A stretch of DNA of 64,000 nucleotides from assembly GCA_022749755.1 (NCBI GenBank), contig CM040443.1:4379191-4443190 (forward strand), in the 5' to 3' direction. The DNA comes from Azadirachta indica. Taxonomy: Eukaryota > Streptophyta > Magnoliopsida > Sapindales > Meliaceae. Below, piece by piece: positions 12,541 through 24,159 of this stretch (position 1 is its first letter; every line of letters begins with the position of its first letter). A program made the translations under genes and the position numbers. A model generated the notes under the pieces. That model was not told the origin of the DNA. It was given only the letters and a program-made list of their open reading frames with translations, and searched no databases.

Positions 12541-13246
12541 CTTATCCCCCTAAATTTTTGAAAAGACCTTAGGTTTTGAAAAAATTCAAGATGTCCCCTT
12601 AAGCTATTATTCATATTTTAATCTAACTTTTTTACCCCTCAACTATTAAAAAATTTATAAAATAATTGTATTGTCTTTATTTTTATTTTATAATAATTAA
12701 TATTGTCTTTTCATTCAAATTTTTATTATCAAACTTTATAATATATATAATTTTTAAAATATATTATATAATTGAAATAATTTATTTAAAAATTATGTAA
12801 CATTTTAATTATATAAACTATTATGTATACGTAATTTTGATATATAATTTTGACAATATTAATTAATGGAAGATATATATAAGTAAACTATTTTAATGAT
12901 ATGATATATTTTAAAAAAAATTATACATAATTAAAATTATAAATTTTAATAATAATAATTTGAATGAAAAGAAATAATTAAATGTGAAAATATTATTCTA
13001 ACTTTAAATTTAAATACTAAAATAAGATTATATTGGTTATTATAAAATAAAAAATAAAGATAATATAATTATAAAATAATATTTTATAAGTTTTTTAATA
13101 TTTGATGGATAAAAGGCTCGAATTAAAATACAAATAGAAGTTAAAGAGAATATCTTGATTTTTCTTTAAAATCTAGGGAGGTATGTTGACTTTCCAAAAA
13201 CTTAGGCATAACTTGATTTTTCCCCTAAACCGAGGGGGTAAATCAC
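12541..13246. repeat. AT-rich interspersed repeat, copy 2 (possible MITE)
   Basis: More complete copy of the repeat at 9370-9945. The left end reads TTATCCCCCTAAATTTTTGAAAAG. The right end, reverse complemented, reads TTTACCCCCTCGGTTTAGGGG, so the ends form a loose inverted repeat. This suggests a non-autonomous DNA transposon. No coding capacity and no clear target duplication. Confidence 0.45.
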
Positions 13247-13274
13247 AAAATCACTTTTTTCTTTGTGAGTTTCG

Positions 13275-13655
13275 GGATTATCCCCATTCATAGGTCTGAG
13301 ATCCACATCTATGAATTGAAAGGTCCGAATGATCAACTTTTTTGATTTTGATTGGCAATTGGGAATAGATGGACTTTCCGTAGGTCCAACTAGTTAGGAA
13401 ATCGCGTTGATAATTTCTACTCGTGTCCTAGCTTTTTCTCGAGGAGGTGCTCTCGGCCCAGTGAATATCGCTCCATTGTCTAATGGATAGGACAGAGGTC
13501 TTCTAAACCTTTGGTATAGGTTGACTAAGATTATTTGACTAACACATAATACGACAAAATAGACAATCCTTGACAAGGCAAAAGATAGCCAAGGGTTAAG
13601 TTTAACACGATGAAACCCTGGACAGCGAGGGATCAATTCGTCGACGTGTTTGAAA
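13275..13655. other. Organelle-derived DNA insert (NUPT/NUMT)
   Basis: A block of markedly higher GC and complexity between AT-rich flanks. It contains a recognisable piece of plastid trnR-UCU plus sequence reading CCCTGGACAGCGAGGGATCAA with an organelle-like look. A minus-strand frame at 13394-13636 is open but overlaps the tRNA piece in antisense and is not called as a gene. Whether the source was plastid DNA or a mitochondrial copy of plastid DNA cannot be decided here. Confidence 0.6.
13470..13522 (+). tRNA. trnR-UCU: Partial plastid-type tRNA-Arg (UCU), non-functional
   Basis: The acceptor/D-arm part CTCCATTGTCTAATGGATAGG, the anticodon loop CTTCTAAA with TCT, and the start of the T arm (GGTATAGGTT) match plastid trnR-UCU. 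The match stops there: the expected T loop and 3' acceptor strand are replaced by unrelated sequence (GACTAAGATTATT). It is a fragment within the organelle insert, not an active gene. Confidence 0.7.
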
Positions 13656-14116
13656 AAAGTTCCTTGCCTGTTATTTTAGTAAGTTTGACAACCAATAGTG
13701 CGAATGTACGATATATTTAATTTAATTTACCCACAATTTTTATTGTATGATTTTAAATTGTAGGGATTCCAACTCTTTCTCTCTTAAACAGAGAATTAAG
13801 CACTTACCACTACTAGTTTGTTGAGTAGATAATTTTTTTTTTTGAAGCTACAATATCTTGTAATATTAGAATTAGAGAGCCACTAATATGAGAATTAAAG
13901 TATTAATGAGAGTGTACTAGTGGGAGTTTAAATATATTCAGTTTTAATGCAGCCTAGAGACTTCCTCACACATAGGCGCGAGAGAAGCCTACAAACACAG
14001 TGTGGGAGGACCCCCAACAAAATGGGGAGTACTATGCGCCTGTCAAGATACAAAGATAGGAGCTGTAATTCATTGGGCTTTGCCCACTCCGGCAACTCAA
14101 GTGGTTGCTTGTTAGT

Positions 14117-14315
14117 AGATAAGTTAATTTTTAATCGATAGGCAGAAAAATTAAAAGATATACAAATCTTTATAAATAGTGTTGCTGATGTATCATTGTC
14201 ATACATGAAATATTTTTACAAACAAAAAGTTATACAAAATATGTAAAAATAATATAATAATGCTATTTCATTAGCTTGTATGGTTAGATTTTGTATAATA
14301 ATTTTTTTTTTATGC
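14117..14315. repeat. ~200-250-bp interspersed repeat, copy 1
   Basis: Shares with 19686-19880, 42790-43020 and 43202-43420 the order: GTTAGTAGATAA-like start, AGACAGACTGAAAATTAAAG-like box, TTTATAAATAGTATTACTGA, CATTGTCATACATGAAATAT, ATATAATAATGCTATTTCAT, and a T-rich end. No coding capacity. It lies next to family members or TNL fragments. Confidence 0.6.
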
Positions 14316-14439
14316 AACTCTAGCCAACTTCTCTAAATATAAGTACAAGAGTTTATACTTTTTGTATTATTGAAAATTAAAATAAATATAAAATTACAAT
14401 AATTTAAAATAAAATAAAATTGTACCAATTTAAACAACT

Positions 14440-15420
14440 GGAATAATTAATCTTGGTGTTTTGTATTTTTGTTGGCAGAAAAAATTTATGTACATAATTT
14501 ATAGTTGAAAGAAATGCAAAATTTATAACAAGCTTGAACACAACAAACCAAGGAGCATTGATGGACCAATAGCCCAATTATTTCGAAGCCCATGATCTTT
14601 GGATGAAGGAAAGAGAATCTTTAGAAAGGCCATTCTAACATCTCGAACTGTGGCGGGGATAAATTTTTTCTGAGATAGGGACAGATTTTTCCAATGATAG
14701 AGGCAGAATTTTTCTGAAATAGGTACAAATTTTCTTGGAAAAATATCTATTATCCCTTACTTTTACGATTAATATCTCGTTATTTTTCTATATATATTTT
14801 TTAATATTCCATCATTTTTCTAATTTTTTTTTCGATTTTACCTTTTAATTTAATTAGTTTATAAAATAGTAAAATCGAAATATTTAAAATATTAAAAAGT
14901 AAAATTAGAATTTAAAAGAATTAATGGGATATTAAAAAACATATAAAAAGATAATGAATATTAACTTAAAAAATAAAGAATAATGGAGATTCTTCTAATT
15001 TTCTCCCAAATATAAGTATGTTTCTGCGAGCGGCACAATTACAAATTCTGTTCTAGGCAAATTTTTGAAGATTTTTTATTCATGTATTTGAAGATTATAG
15101 ATGTAAATGTGTAATATTAAAATCTTGAATTGTTATTCAATTTTCATAGCAACATCATGAAACAAAGTAAAATTTTTTCATACCATACTTGAGAGCATCA
15201 CCTTCTTCAATTAAAAAGATGTTACAATTAAACATTTTCTTTATTTGATATCTGAAAGTTTTTAGTATATGATTTTATCCTTTTTTTTTTTCATTTAAAA
15301 TTTGGATCATCACTATTATAGCATATTAAGATAAGAATAGATACCTCTTAAAATACATATTATAAATGTAACTCCTTTTACTGTTAGAATGCACTAAATT
15401 ATGAAATTAAACGCATTAAA
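14440..15420. repeat. Duplicated noncoding block (pairs with 47840-48560)
   Basis: Shares in order with 47840-48560: an AACAAGCTTGAACACA-like box, 'AATAGCCCAAT', a stretch of tandem 'TTTTTCTGAAATAGGGACAG' lines, TTCATAGCAACATCATGAAA, and GGTGTTACAATTAAACATTT. Both blocks lie in the flanks of broken family members (2, and 8-9). No gene seen. Several short lines of the AGATTTTT(C)TCTGAAAT type repeat within it. Confidence 0.6.
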
Positions 15421-15696
15421 TTTTTTTACAATAATTTAATTGCATTTTGTACTGTAAATTTATGCAGAAAAATTTTTATAAATAATTAATTTTCTACTTA
15501 CTTTTTTTGTTAAAAAAAAAGTCATAATTTTTAGTTTTGCACAAATGTGCAACACATAACTGTGATTCTAAGATTGATTTATTCAACACTCAAAGTATAT
15601 TAGGGACAAGGATGTTGAATAAAAGTAAGTGTGCAAATCTTAAATAATAGCTATATATCAAAATAAACTAAAGTGAGTATTCATCAATATAATTTA

Positions 15697-16095
15697 TATA
15701 AATATATACTTATAGTCCACAATATAATTGAAGTTATGTAAAAAGTAGCTTGGAATTGATTTCAGGACGAGAACAAACCTGTTGAGAACACGCTTGCGCA
15801 ATTTCCAAAGGAGTCCGAGCTCTGGAAATGTAATTATTATCATAAGAAATGCAAAACAGAAGAGGGCAGGCTGCAAAAAAATTGCAAGCAGTCTCGTAAG
15901 GACACTCTTATTTGCTCTTGTTTCAAGGACGGCTCCATATCCTTTGCCATTGTTTTTTAAAGAAGTCGTGCTTAAAAGAAATCTCTGTCTTGTAAGGGCC
16001 CTCTTATTTGCCCAAATTATTGATCAGTGTTACAGAAGGACGGTATTTATTAATGGAGAGAAGAAATGCTTTAAATCTATGAAGAAGTTCATCAT
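15697..16095 (-). pseudogene. Membrane-protein family member 2, degraded
   Basis: The N-terminus MMNFFIDL then SPLIN-like sequence is readable from 16095, and the third/fourth hydrophobic region through FVLVLKSIPS is readable at 15730-15880 (ALFCFAFLMIIITF, LGLLWKLRK, LNRFVL). The middle third, including the second hydrophobic segment, is replaced by unrelated sequence near 15890-16030, where two AAGAGGGCCCTTACAAG / AAGAGTGTCCTTACGAG lines repeat. The C-terminal tail is lost. No intact frame. Confidence 0.75.
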
Positions 16096-16429
16096 GCATA
16101 TTCGTATATTTTCTCTGCTGCAACATTACAGACAACTCCTTTTCTTGTGCTGATAAATTTGGATGTACAGGAGCAAAGATCTAAAGCTACCATTTGCGTA
16201 CATATATATATAACAAAAAGACAGAAAAAATGTCTGCTGTTATAAATTTGGATGTGCAAGAGCAACTGCTCTTCTTGGGCCTCTCTGGTAACCCATTTGT
16301 TTCGCCATTCTCCCTCAAGCTCAAGGTTTTCTCTGCAACTATGAGCTTACTTCTGAGGTAACAACCTCAAGGTGAAGATATCTGCTGTTTGTTCCTCACT
16401 TGGTATGAAACTTTAGAAGGGGATATATG

Positions 16430-16700
16430 CATCTGAAGTACTTTTTAGGCTTATATGAAGTGGAAATACTTTAGATGGCTTACATAAACCATAAACCTTT
16501 TTTTATTCAAAGGGATTATATACGTCCAAAGTACTTTTGAAGGCTTAAATGAAGTGGAACACATTTGGGGCTATATGTTTTGAAGGCTTATATGAAGTAG
16601 TGAAACAGGGGTTGTAGATTAAAGTGGTTCTAAAGGCTTATATGGAGTGTAACAATTCGGTTACATGCACTAAAAAGCACTTTTGAAGAGGGGTTACAGG
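16430..16700. repeat. Short direct-repeat region (GGCTTATATGAAGTGG units)
   Basis: The motif GGCTTATATGAAGTGG or a near match recurs four times (near 16448, 16541, 16588, 16636), alternating with CAAAGTACTTTTGAAGG-type lines. The same units in inverted orientation lie at 46550-46740. No reading frame. This may be the internal part of an unclassified transposon. Confidence 0.5.
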
Positions 16701-17596
16701 TTTTCAAGCATTGCTACGATTTGGGTTAGATGCATCTAATGTAATGTGTTTCAAAAGTGCAATGTTTTTGTATAGAAGACATCAAAAAAGTCTACAAAGA
16801 ATTAAGGCAATGCCACTTCTGATACAATTGGAAACTTCCATATTCTCGAATGAGAGTTTCTTTGCTTGTCTAGTGTGAAAATGCTCTTAGATGTAGTTTT
16901 TATTATACTCTGTTTCTTTGGGAAACAGAGACAGAATTTGGGTGGCCTAGGAGAACCCACCTACTAATATTATGTCTCCATAATATTACTTAAGAATGTA
17001 ATTACAGGCAAATTTATTTATTTATTATATTTTTCATTTGTTAAATATCGATAGCAGATCATGTAAAATTTTCATATGTGATTATAGAATTATGATTGCA
17101 CGCTATTGTGGCATTTAACATCAAGTCTCACTTATTTCATTAAAGTTAAATGACAGTACCAGTGGTTATAAATACACCTCATATAAATTAACATATTATT
17201 ACATAGAATCCTAAGCAGAATTCAGAAAGTTCCCTTTCTGCGTTGGCTGCTTAAAAATCCAAAACTAGAACGAACACACTTTTCTGACAGGGCCCGAGTT
17301 GATAGATAGGGGAATGAATGCCTCGACCTTCAGGAGACTCGTTATTATTATATCTTTTATACATAAAATACTTGGAAACGAAAACTTACATTGCTATATA
17401 CTTCTGCAAAAAGTAACACAAATTATTATTGGCTGCAGCTAAGCCATCGTTCTGCCACAACTATAAACTGGCCAAACTCCGCATGGAGTTTCCTTCAATA
17501 TCAACGTCGTCAGAGTACTCAAGTACTGCAAATCCAGGAGGCTGCTATGCTTCGCTGTTATCAGCTTGTTGCTGGGCGCAATTGATAACAAGAGTG

Positions 17597-18290
17597 TGGG
17601 GGTCAATTGTGGCTCCTTTAGGAGTTGGCTATAATTGACGAATAACAGTGAAGTAAATGTAATAAAATGTTAGTGAAAAATGTAGGTATTAAACAATTAT
17701 GGGGAGACTAGTATTTTCAAACATTTTAGCGAGGACTTCTTCTTATATAAAGGAGATATTTTCTCTCATTTTATGTATTCCATTTTGAGCTTGCCAAGTG
17801 CAAGCAAAGCAATTCTTTCATAAAACCTCAAAGAAGATGTTTTAAGCATTTTAGTTTAAATTCTCCTTTATTCTTGTGGGCAAAATAATTGGAGTAAAAA
17901 TATTTGTACAAAAATATTTTTTAAACAATTTAGCGAGAGGATATATTCGAAATTGTGCGTGTTGAAAGAAAAAATTGTATGATTATACAAATTTATTACA
18001 TAGTAAATTTTTTTCTTTGAGAGTTCATTGTCTTTTTTTCCGGTTTGAAATTTTTCACGTAAAATTTTGTGTTGAGAGATTGTGATAATTTTTTTTTTTA
18101 TTTTTTAGTTATATTTATTATTTCTGTAACTGTAAATCTTGGAAGTAAATTTGAGTAAGTTTAAATTTTCAAAAAATTTGATATATATTATTATTTATCT
18201 ATATAATATTGTTTGAACACGTAAAATTACTGTTTATATAAATAGTAATTTGTTAAAAAGTGGAGAAATTTACGGGAATTTTTCCAATAT
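17597..18290. mobile_element. Insertion in member 3, possible solo LTR
   Basis: A ~690-bp block that splits the tail codons of member 3. The flanking family sequence AACAAGAGTG/GGTATTGATT is contiguous in member 13. AGTG is present on both sides (17593-17596 and 18291-18294) and may be a target duplication. It contains a strong TATA-like CTTATATAAAGG at about 17742 followed by C/T-rich and T-rich sequence, as in a Copia LTR promoter/R region. It has no coding capacity. The right end does not show the expected CA, so the class is uncertain. Confidence 0.45.
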
Positions 18291-18602
18291 AGTGGGTATT
18301 GATTTCAGGCTGAGAACAAACCTCTTGGAAAAGCGCTTCACCAAATCAGAAAGCAGCCCATGACATGGAAATATGATTATTATCATTAAAAATGCACACC
18401 AGAACAGAGGTGGTGTGAAAATGATAGAAGGAAGCAGTGAAAAGCAGAGGAATTGAAAAAGATCTGGCTCTGATAATAACTGGATGAGCAGAGAGATGAT
18501 TAAGAGGAATAAAGGTGACAAGATAATTACAAGAAACAAGGATGCAAGTTGCCAATATAGAGTTGATCGATCATGAAAACATTGCTAGGACCACTGATGT
18601 AG

Positions 18603-19395
18603 CACTTTGACAATGCTAAAGGTTATATTTTTTGACACTTTTTCTTTTAACGATTTTTTAAAAAGTATTTAAGTATCCTGTTAATAATTTTTAAAAATAT
18701 TTATTGATGTTATATTAGGTTATTAGAGGTGTAATTAGAAAAGTATTTTTTATTTACAAATTATTAAAGCAGATATATACTAAAATAAGTAATATATATA
18801 TATATAATATTTTTATTTTATAAATATTTCTAAAAAATGAATGAAAATTTTGTTATGAAAATAATTAAAACTTTAATAATTTAAAAAATAAAAAATAATA
18901 TTTTTGTTGTTGTAAAAGTAACTATAATTTTAATTATAATAATTATCTATTAAACATTAAAATATAAATAAAATTATAAATGGCATGAACACAAATAATG
19001 TATTAATTTTAATAATTTATTCATATAGAAAGAAAAAATATAATAAATAAAATATCACCAAATATTTAATATAATTCATCATATATTCGTATCTATAATC
19101 ATCTAAATTAAAATATATTTCCTAAAAAAATCAAATATTTGAGAAATTTAATTTTCAAATTTGTTTAAGAATATTTTGGAAAAAATAAAAATTTTAGTAA
19201 TTGTACAAGTGCTACTCTCTTAATCACTTGAAGTGCTAATTTGAGAAAATATCAAATTTGTACCAAGTAAACAATCACTTCAAGTGCTGAAATTTTTTTA
19301 ATAAATATTTTTATCAAAATTTATTAGACACATAGTTTAACACTTTATAAGTGTTAATTAGCACTTATGAAGTGCTAATAAGCATCGGCAAACTC
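18603..19395. mobile_element. Second insertion in member 3, MITE-like
   Basis: A ~790-bp AT-rich block between the VLVNVF-loop codons and the PPLINL codons of member 3. The left end reads CACTTTGACAATGCT; the right end, reverse complemented, reads GAGTTTGCCGATGCT, an imperfect inverted repeat. It carries several GTGCTAATT / AGCACTTATGAAGTGC palindromic lines near its right end. No coding capacity. Confidence 0.5.
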
Positions 19396-19467
19396 ACCCA
19401 CCCGAAGAAGGATGAGGTTTATTAAGGGAGGGAGCATTTGAATTGAATGTGGAGGAGCCGAGATTAA

Positions 19468-19479
19468 TGAGGTATATAT
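19468..19479 (-). promoter_or_regulatory. TATA box of member 3 (relic)
   Basis: CTATATATACC on the minus strand, at the place where members 10, 13 and 16 have their TATA boxes. It is retained although the gene is broken. Confidence 0.45.
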
Positions 19480-19685
19480 AGACGGACAGACTCCTCTTTT
19501 AAGTAGTTGACTACATATAATTTGAGATATATGTTACAATAATATTGCTGATATATTTGAACTGTGATGTATTGAATTTGCAAATCTTTTGCCCGTTAGA
19601 TTGCTGTTATGGTTTTAGATTGTAAGGACTAGAACCTTTTTTCTCTTCATGGTTTTTAATTGGAGGGACTCGAGCTGTTAATGGG

Positions 19686-19880
19686 TACTGTCTGGATAAC
19701 TTAATCTTTAGACATACTGAAATTAAAAAATATATAAATTTTTATAAATACTATTACTGTTTGACATTGCCATACACGAAATATTTTTATAAAAATAAAC
19801 TATTAAAAACATGTAAAAATAATATAAATATTATTATTTCATTAGTTTGTATAGTTAAGAGTTTATATAATAAAATAGAA
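19686..19880. repeat. ~200-250-bp interspersed repeat, copy 2
   Basis: Same internal order of boxes as the copy at 14117-14315 (TTTAGACATACTGAAATTAA, ATTACTGTTTGACATTGCCA, ATTATTTCATTAGTTTGTAT). It directly abuts the truncated end of TNL fragment B. Confidence 0.55.
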
Positions 19881-19897
19881 GAAATAACAATGCATAC

Positions 19898-20379
19898 CAG
19901 TCCTTCAACAATCTCAATCATCAAGATTGCCATCTTTTCAAAGTATTTTATCTACTTCTACATTTTTTTTTTTATCTTTCTTAAAGCTTCTTCATGTTTA
20001 GTAGAAGTTTCTTGGAAATTTCTAAATTGTTTTCTTACCTCAGTTGGTTCCACATCATAGAAAATTGAAAAAGCTATTAGTTCTCTTATGCTTTTGCATT
20101 CAACAATCTTAACTAGTTCATCTAAACACCATATTGAATAAGTTTAGTTTCTACAAAAAATAATAATTGAAACTCCAATCACTTTAAAAAGTTTCGATGA
20201 AATAGATTTTCCTCTCAAGTTTTTTTATCATCCCTAAATACATTAATTTCTTTTTGAATTAAGCAGCATATAGATGAGCAGCAGAACTTTTGAGTGACTT
20301 CACCTCTAAAACTTAAGAAGATGTTATATTTCCAATGGCTGCAATAAAGAGGCATATGAGAAACTCTTTGAATACTCAT
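19898..20379 (-). pseudogene. TNL fragment, copy B: TIR exon only
   Basis: A single TIR exon without NB-ARC or LRR. It starts MSIQRVSHMPLYCSHWK and continues YNIFLSFRGEVTQK, EINVFRDDKK, then in shifted frames YSIWCLDELVKIVECKS-like and IAFSIFYDVEPTEVRKQFRNF before stops near 19940. The exon end retains a CTG/GTATGC donor as in copy A. The Trp lost to a stop in copy A is intact here. Sequence to the left is a different interspersed repeat (19686-19880), so the gene was truncated just after the TIR exon. At least two shifts make it non-functional. Confidence 0.8.
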
Positions 20380-21419
20380 GATAGCAACAGATCTTACGAA
20401 CCAATTTGGCCAGCAAATTAAAGTAAGACGTCCAAACCCCATGCAAGCAACTTTTCCCTGAAAATTTGGAAAAGAAAATAAACGGTGGGACTTCATCTCA
20501 CAAGTCCATCTACATAATATTATCAATTTCAAAAAAGGAAAAAAAATTACATTTAGTTTTCAAATAAAATTAACTGAGATAGTATAAAAGATTTCTGGAA
20601 CTTTTAGTATATCTTATTAAAGCATAATAATTAGTAGATCAATTGACTGATACTATGCAAGAGTCTATGTTTACAAATTATCTCAAACAAGCTAATATGA
20701 TATCGTTATATCATGATCACATCATTAATCTTAATTTAGTTAATATCAGCAGAATTACTTGACTTTAAATCAACTAATATTATTATCACTCTATTTAATA
20801 TCAAAATACAGATTTGTACCTCCGAATTTATAAAGCATACAGCATTAATATCATTAATACTATAAATCAAACCAAAAATATAAATGCTACTATAATTGTC
20901 ATTACATAAAAATAGAATATTTTCCTCTTTTAATTTTATTTTTATCTTCTTCTTTTATAACTCTAGTTTTCACCAAAAAATGCATTCAGTTCTATCATTC
21001 TAACTAATACAAGCATCATTTTGAGAAAAATTACAAGATTAATCAACTATATACGAGAATATAAAATAATGACTAACCCATCCAGAAGAAATATGATTGC
21101 ATGATTTGCATCAATGATTCTCAAAATGAAAACAAAAGCAGCAAATAAAAATCATATCTAAGAAAAACCAAAAAAAAAAAAAAAAAAGGAAATCTGTATA
21201 TCTAACATTCAAGCTAGGGCAATGATAAAATAGAAAGAAAACACAAGAGACAGTTAATTAATTCATGATATGAAAGACCTTACGGGTATGAGTGTGCTGC
21301 AGAGGAGAAAGTGATAAAATTTCTCAGGAGCATTAGAGAAAGAAAGTGGGTTCAGTGAAACCAGAGATAACTCCACCATTTCTTTAGGATAATAACAATT
21401 TTGCCCCTAATCTTTAAAA

Positions 21420-22853
21420 TACTAGCAGCTTATGCATAATGTTTTTATTCTTAACAGTTTAGTCCCTGCACAATTGCGCATTGCTTAATTGTTCATTGTG
21501 CCCTTTGTTTTTATCGCATACTTTTAATAACGTATACTACCGAGCCTACCGACCGGGGGGCTAAATGGTTAGAATTAAGAAACTCAACTCTCATTATGTT
21601 ATTTTTCTTAACATTGAGGGGTGTAAAATGTTATTATTGACTCTATTCAACGTTACTGGGTCAAAAAAATGTCCGGAAGCATGGCAATAATCGAATAATG
21701 ATATTAGGTCCCCATTGCTTGTAACAATAACAAACCAACAAAATTATTTTTATAAAATAAGAATCATAATAAAATTAATATTTTTAATTTGATATTTTCA
21801 AAATCTAAAAAGGTGTCTAATAACATTTCTTTTGGTGTATTTTTTCAATATTAGAAGAAAGTAATAATAAAACTTCCTCTAAATCTGTGTTTACGAACTA
21901 ATTAGTACCACATTCTCAATATTATTTTAAATAAATAATATAAAAATTATAAAGTATTTAAAACACTAATCAAAAGCATTTTTCACATCTTTTTTCAAAA
22001 TAAAAAAGTAAATAAATTTAAAAAAGGCAACATATAGACCTTATAATAGCATAGAAATCTCACAATAAGTGAGTTGATGCTTAAGATTTGTTAATAATAG
22101 AACGATATATAACTCTTGGAAGAATTTTGTTTACCCAAAAACCCAAAAAAAAAAAAAAAACTTTCTTAAACGCTTGCCAACATATTCCGCTAAGGAAATT
22201 TCCATCCTTCGAAAGCCAATTACCTAAATAGAAACGTATCAAGAAATATGAAAACTTTCATTATTAATTAATGACTACTCACCGAACACATTAAGGAAAT
22301 TTCCGTGTTGTCAACTTAATTAATCATATTTTATGTGAAATTTCTTTATTAGAGATAGAGAGACCCTACAATCTAGAAATGCAACTTAATATTTATCACA
22401 ACATCATGAAACAAAAAGGCAAAATACATAGATTATATTAATCACCCTTTATTATTTTCTTGCAGTCGCCATCTTTATATATAATTGATAATAATCCAAA
22501 AATAGATCACGGAATTGTCTCCATATTGAATAGATGTAAAGTTATTTCTTCGATCTTGGACATGAATCACAATAGTGTACATATAGTGTACATATATATA
22601 TATATATATATCGATTTTCGTTAGATCTTTGATTATAATGTATATTGGACTACAATTATAATATTGAGAAGAAAAAACTAGGGTCGATAAATTACAATTT
22701 TGTGATCTCTTATAAGTAAACTTGAGAGGTTTTTACATACAAGATATTTGGAAAGATAAATCCGAAGAATCACAAGCACAGATACAAAATCACTTTGTTC
22801 CAAATCAACTTGGCTGAACATGCATTGGATTTCCATTTCCTTCAATATCAACA
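21420..22853. other. Intergenic region between TNL fragment B and member 4
   Basis: No gene seen. From about 22380 the sequence matches 37300 onward upstream of member 5's stop (ATAGATTATATTAATCACCC, GATCTTGGACATGAATCACA), marking a duplicated TIR-fragment plus group C member block. There is a TA-dinucleotide run at 22591-22612. Confidence 0.55.
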
Positions 22854-23366
22854 TTAACAAATTAAGTCAACTGCAACGAGTCCAGAAATACTTTGTGCTG
22901 CTTCAGGTTCAGGGTAATTATTTTGCCGTTGGGTGAGAGTGGTTACATGAGTAGGAATCGCTTTTAGGGCGAGAACAAAAGATTTAAAGAAGCACTTCTG
23001 CAATTCCCAAAGAGTCCCATGCCATGGAGCTGTAATTATGATAATAAAATAAGCAAACCAGAAGAGGTTAGGCTGCAAAACGATAGAAGCAAGCAGTGAA
23101 AATGTCAAGGGACCGGAGAAATATCCTGCTTGTACAGTGATGGGATGAGCAGAGAGAGGAAGCTTTACGGATGTGAAGAGGAATAGAAGTGATAAGAAAA
23201 CTGCACAAGCTAAGCAAGTTAGTTTCGAAAAGGGGTATTCATCAAACTCCATGGAACTAGAAGCATGAACCAGGATTGATACGACGCCCGTTTGGGAAGT
23301 TAGCAAGAGAATAGCGAGGTTTATTAATGGTGGAATGAAGTATCTCAATTCTACAAAGAAATCCAT
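22854..23366 (-). CDS. Small multi-pass membrane protein, family member 4 (group C), unknown function
   Basis: Open frame of 170 residues. Group C differs from group A in its N-terminus (MDFFVELRYFIPPLINLAI), a loop with ASSSMEFDEYPF, LFTSVKLPLSAHPITVQAGY, and a TAPWHG...LWELQKCFFKSF core. Hydrophobic segments lie at ~10-24, ~49-68, ~86-103 and ~104-116. The tail ends VAVDLIC. In member 5 the tail continues ANVDIERNGNP; here extra bases (GACTTAATTTGTTAATG) create an early stop about 14 residues short, so the product has a clipped tail. A TATATATA stretch lies 70-85 bases upstream of the ATG. Confidence 0.72.
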   Translation of the reverse strand: MDFFVELRYFIPPLINLAILLLTSQTGVVSILVHASSSMEFDEYPFSKLTCLACAVFLSLLFLFTSVKLPLSAHPITVQAGYFSGPLTFSLLASIVLQPNLFWFAYFIIIITAPWHGTLWELQKCFFKSFVLALKAIPTHVTTLTQRQNNYPEPEAAQSISGLVAVDLIC

Positions 23367-23433
23367 TTTCTCTTTGCAAAATTACGGTTGCTTTGCTTCT
23401 TTGTTGCCGCGTAGTATGGATTCTGCCAATCAG

Positions 23434-23450
23434 ATATATATCTATATATA
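23434..23450 (-). promoter_or_regulatory. TATA box of member 4
   Basis: TATATATAGATATATAT on the minus strand, about 70 bases upstream of the ATG. It is followed by a TGATTGGCAGAATCC box that is also found in members 5 and 7 (TGATTGACAGAA). Confidence 0.5.
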
Positions 23451-24087
23451 CACACACACACGGGGACAGAAATAGATTTATAATTTTATAAATGTTAACC
23501 TTCGTTGCCGATTCCTGCCCTGCCCTGAGTCTGTGACTGGAGCGGTAACACGTTCCAATTGGATTAAAGAATAATCAATTACGATATTTAAAAACTATAA
23601 AAGAATTCAATAATGCATATGTATAGGATATACGCACTCACTCGTAGGTATTTTAAGGCATGGAGGACCCACAAAGAAACTTCTAATTCACGTGCATTAT
23701 TTATAGTTTGGACTAACAAAATATACTTATTTGTATTTTAATCTCTACGGCTTTGAAACATTATCAATTTATCCCTTAAATTATTTACTATTTTTGAATA
23801 TTTAAGCGACAATTTTACTTTTTAAATACTTCGGCCCACCCTGTTTCTAACAATCATAAGAAAAAAAATAAAAGCATGTAAAAGAAAAGAAAGCCAAAGA
23901 AAATTCAAGTTTTTCTTAGCGACGTACAATAATTTAATTGCCAATTCTACCAGGTGGTCGGCTGACTCGGCAATATATTCTACAGCTCTACTACTGCTCT
24001 CTTTTTACCGTGGGAGTATTAGTGGAACCTGATGTACGATGTTATGATAGAATGAACCTAAATTTTCAACAAAGTACTTCGGTGGTC

Positions 24088-24151
<64 letters not shown>
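24088..24151. repeat. (AAT)n microsatellite
   Basis: About 21 trinucleotide units. A plus-strand frame through it gives a poly-Ile tract, which is an artefact of the repeat. Confidence 0.95.
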
Positions 24152-24153
<2 letters not shown>

Positions 24154-24159
24154 TGTGCA

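Larger units (their letters stand above)
17478..19440 (-). pseudogene. Membrane-protein family member 3 (group B), split by two insertions
   Basis: Three separated pieces read 3' to 5' on the plus strand. The C-terminal tail is at 17478-17596 (CAQQQADNSEA, a TAG stop, then PPGFAVLEYSDDVDIEGN). The middle is at 18291-18602 (HLSAHPVIIRA, LFWCAFLMIIIIFPCHGLLSDLVKRF, FVLSLKSIPT, in shifted frames). The N-terminal PPLINLILL segment is at about 19405-19435, with its start changed. The gaps are an LTR-like block (17597-18290) and a MITE-like block (18603-19395). A TATATATA box remains at 19468-19479 upstream. In intact member 13 the three pieces are contiguous. Confidence 0.8.

Noticed and set aside
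13394..13636. Minus-strand 80-codon frame in the organelle insert
   Set aside because: It overlaps the partial trnR in antisense and matches no organelle protein I can identify with confidence.
22591..22612. TA-rich run as a promoter
   Set aside because: It is a simple TA repeat downstream of member 4's stop with no gene to serve; similar runs occur throughout the window.
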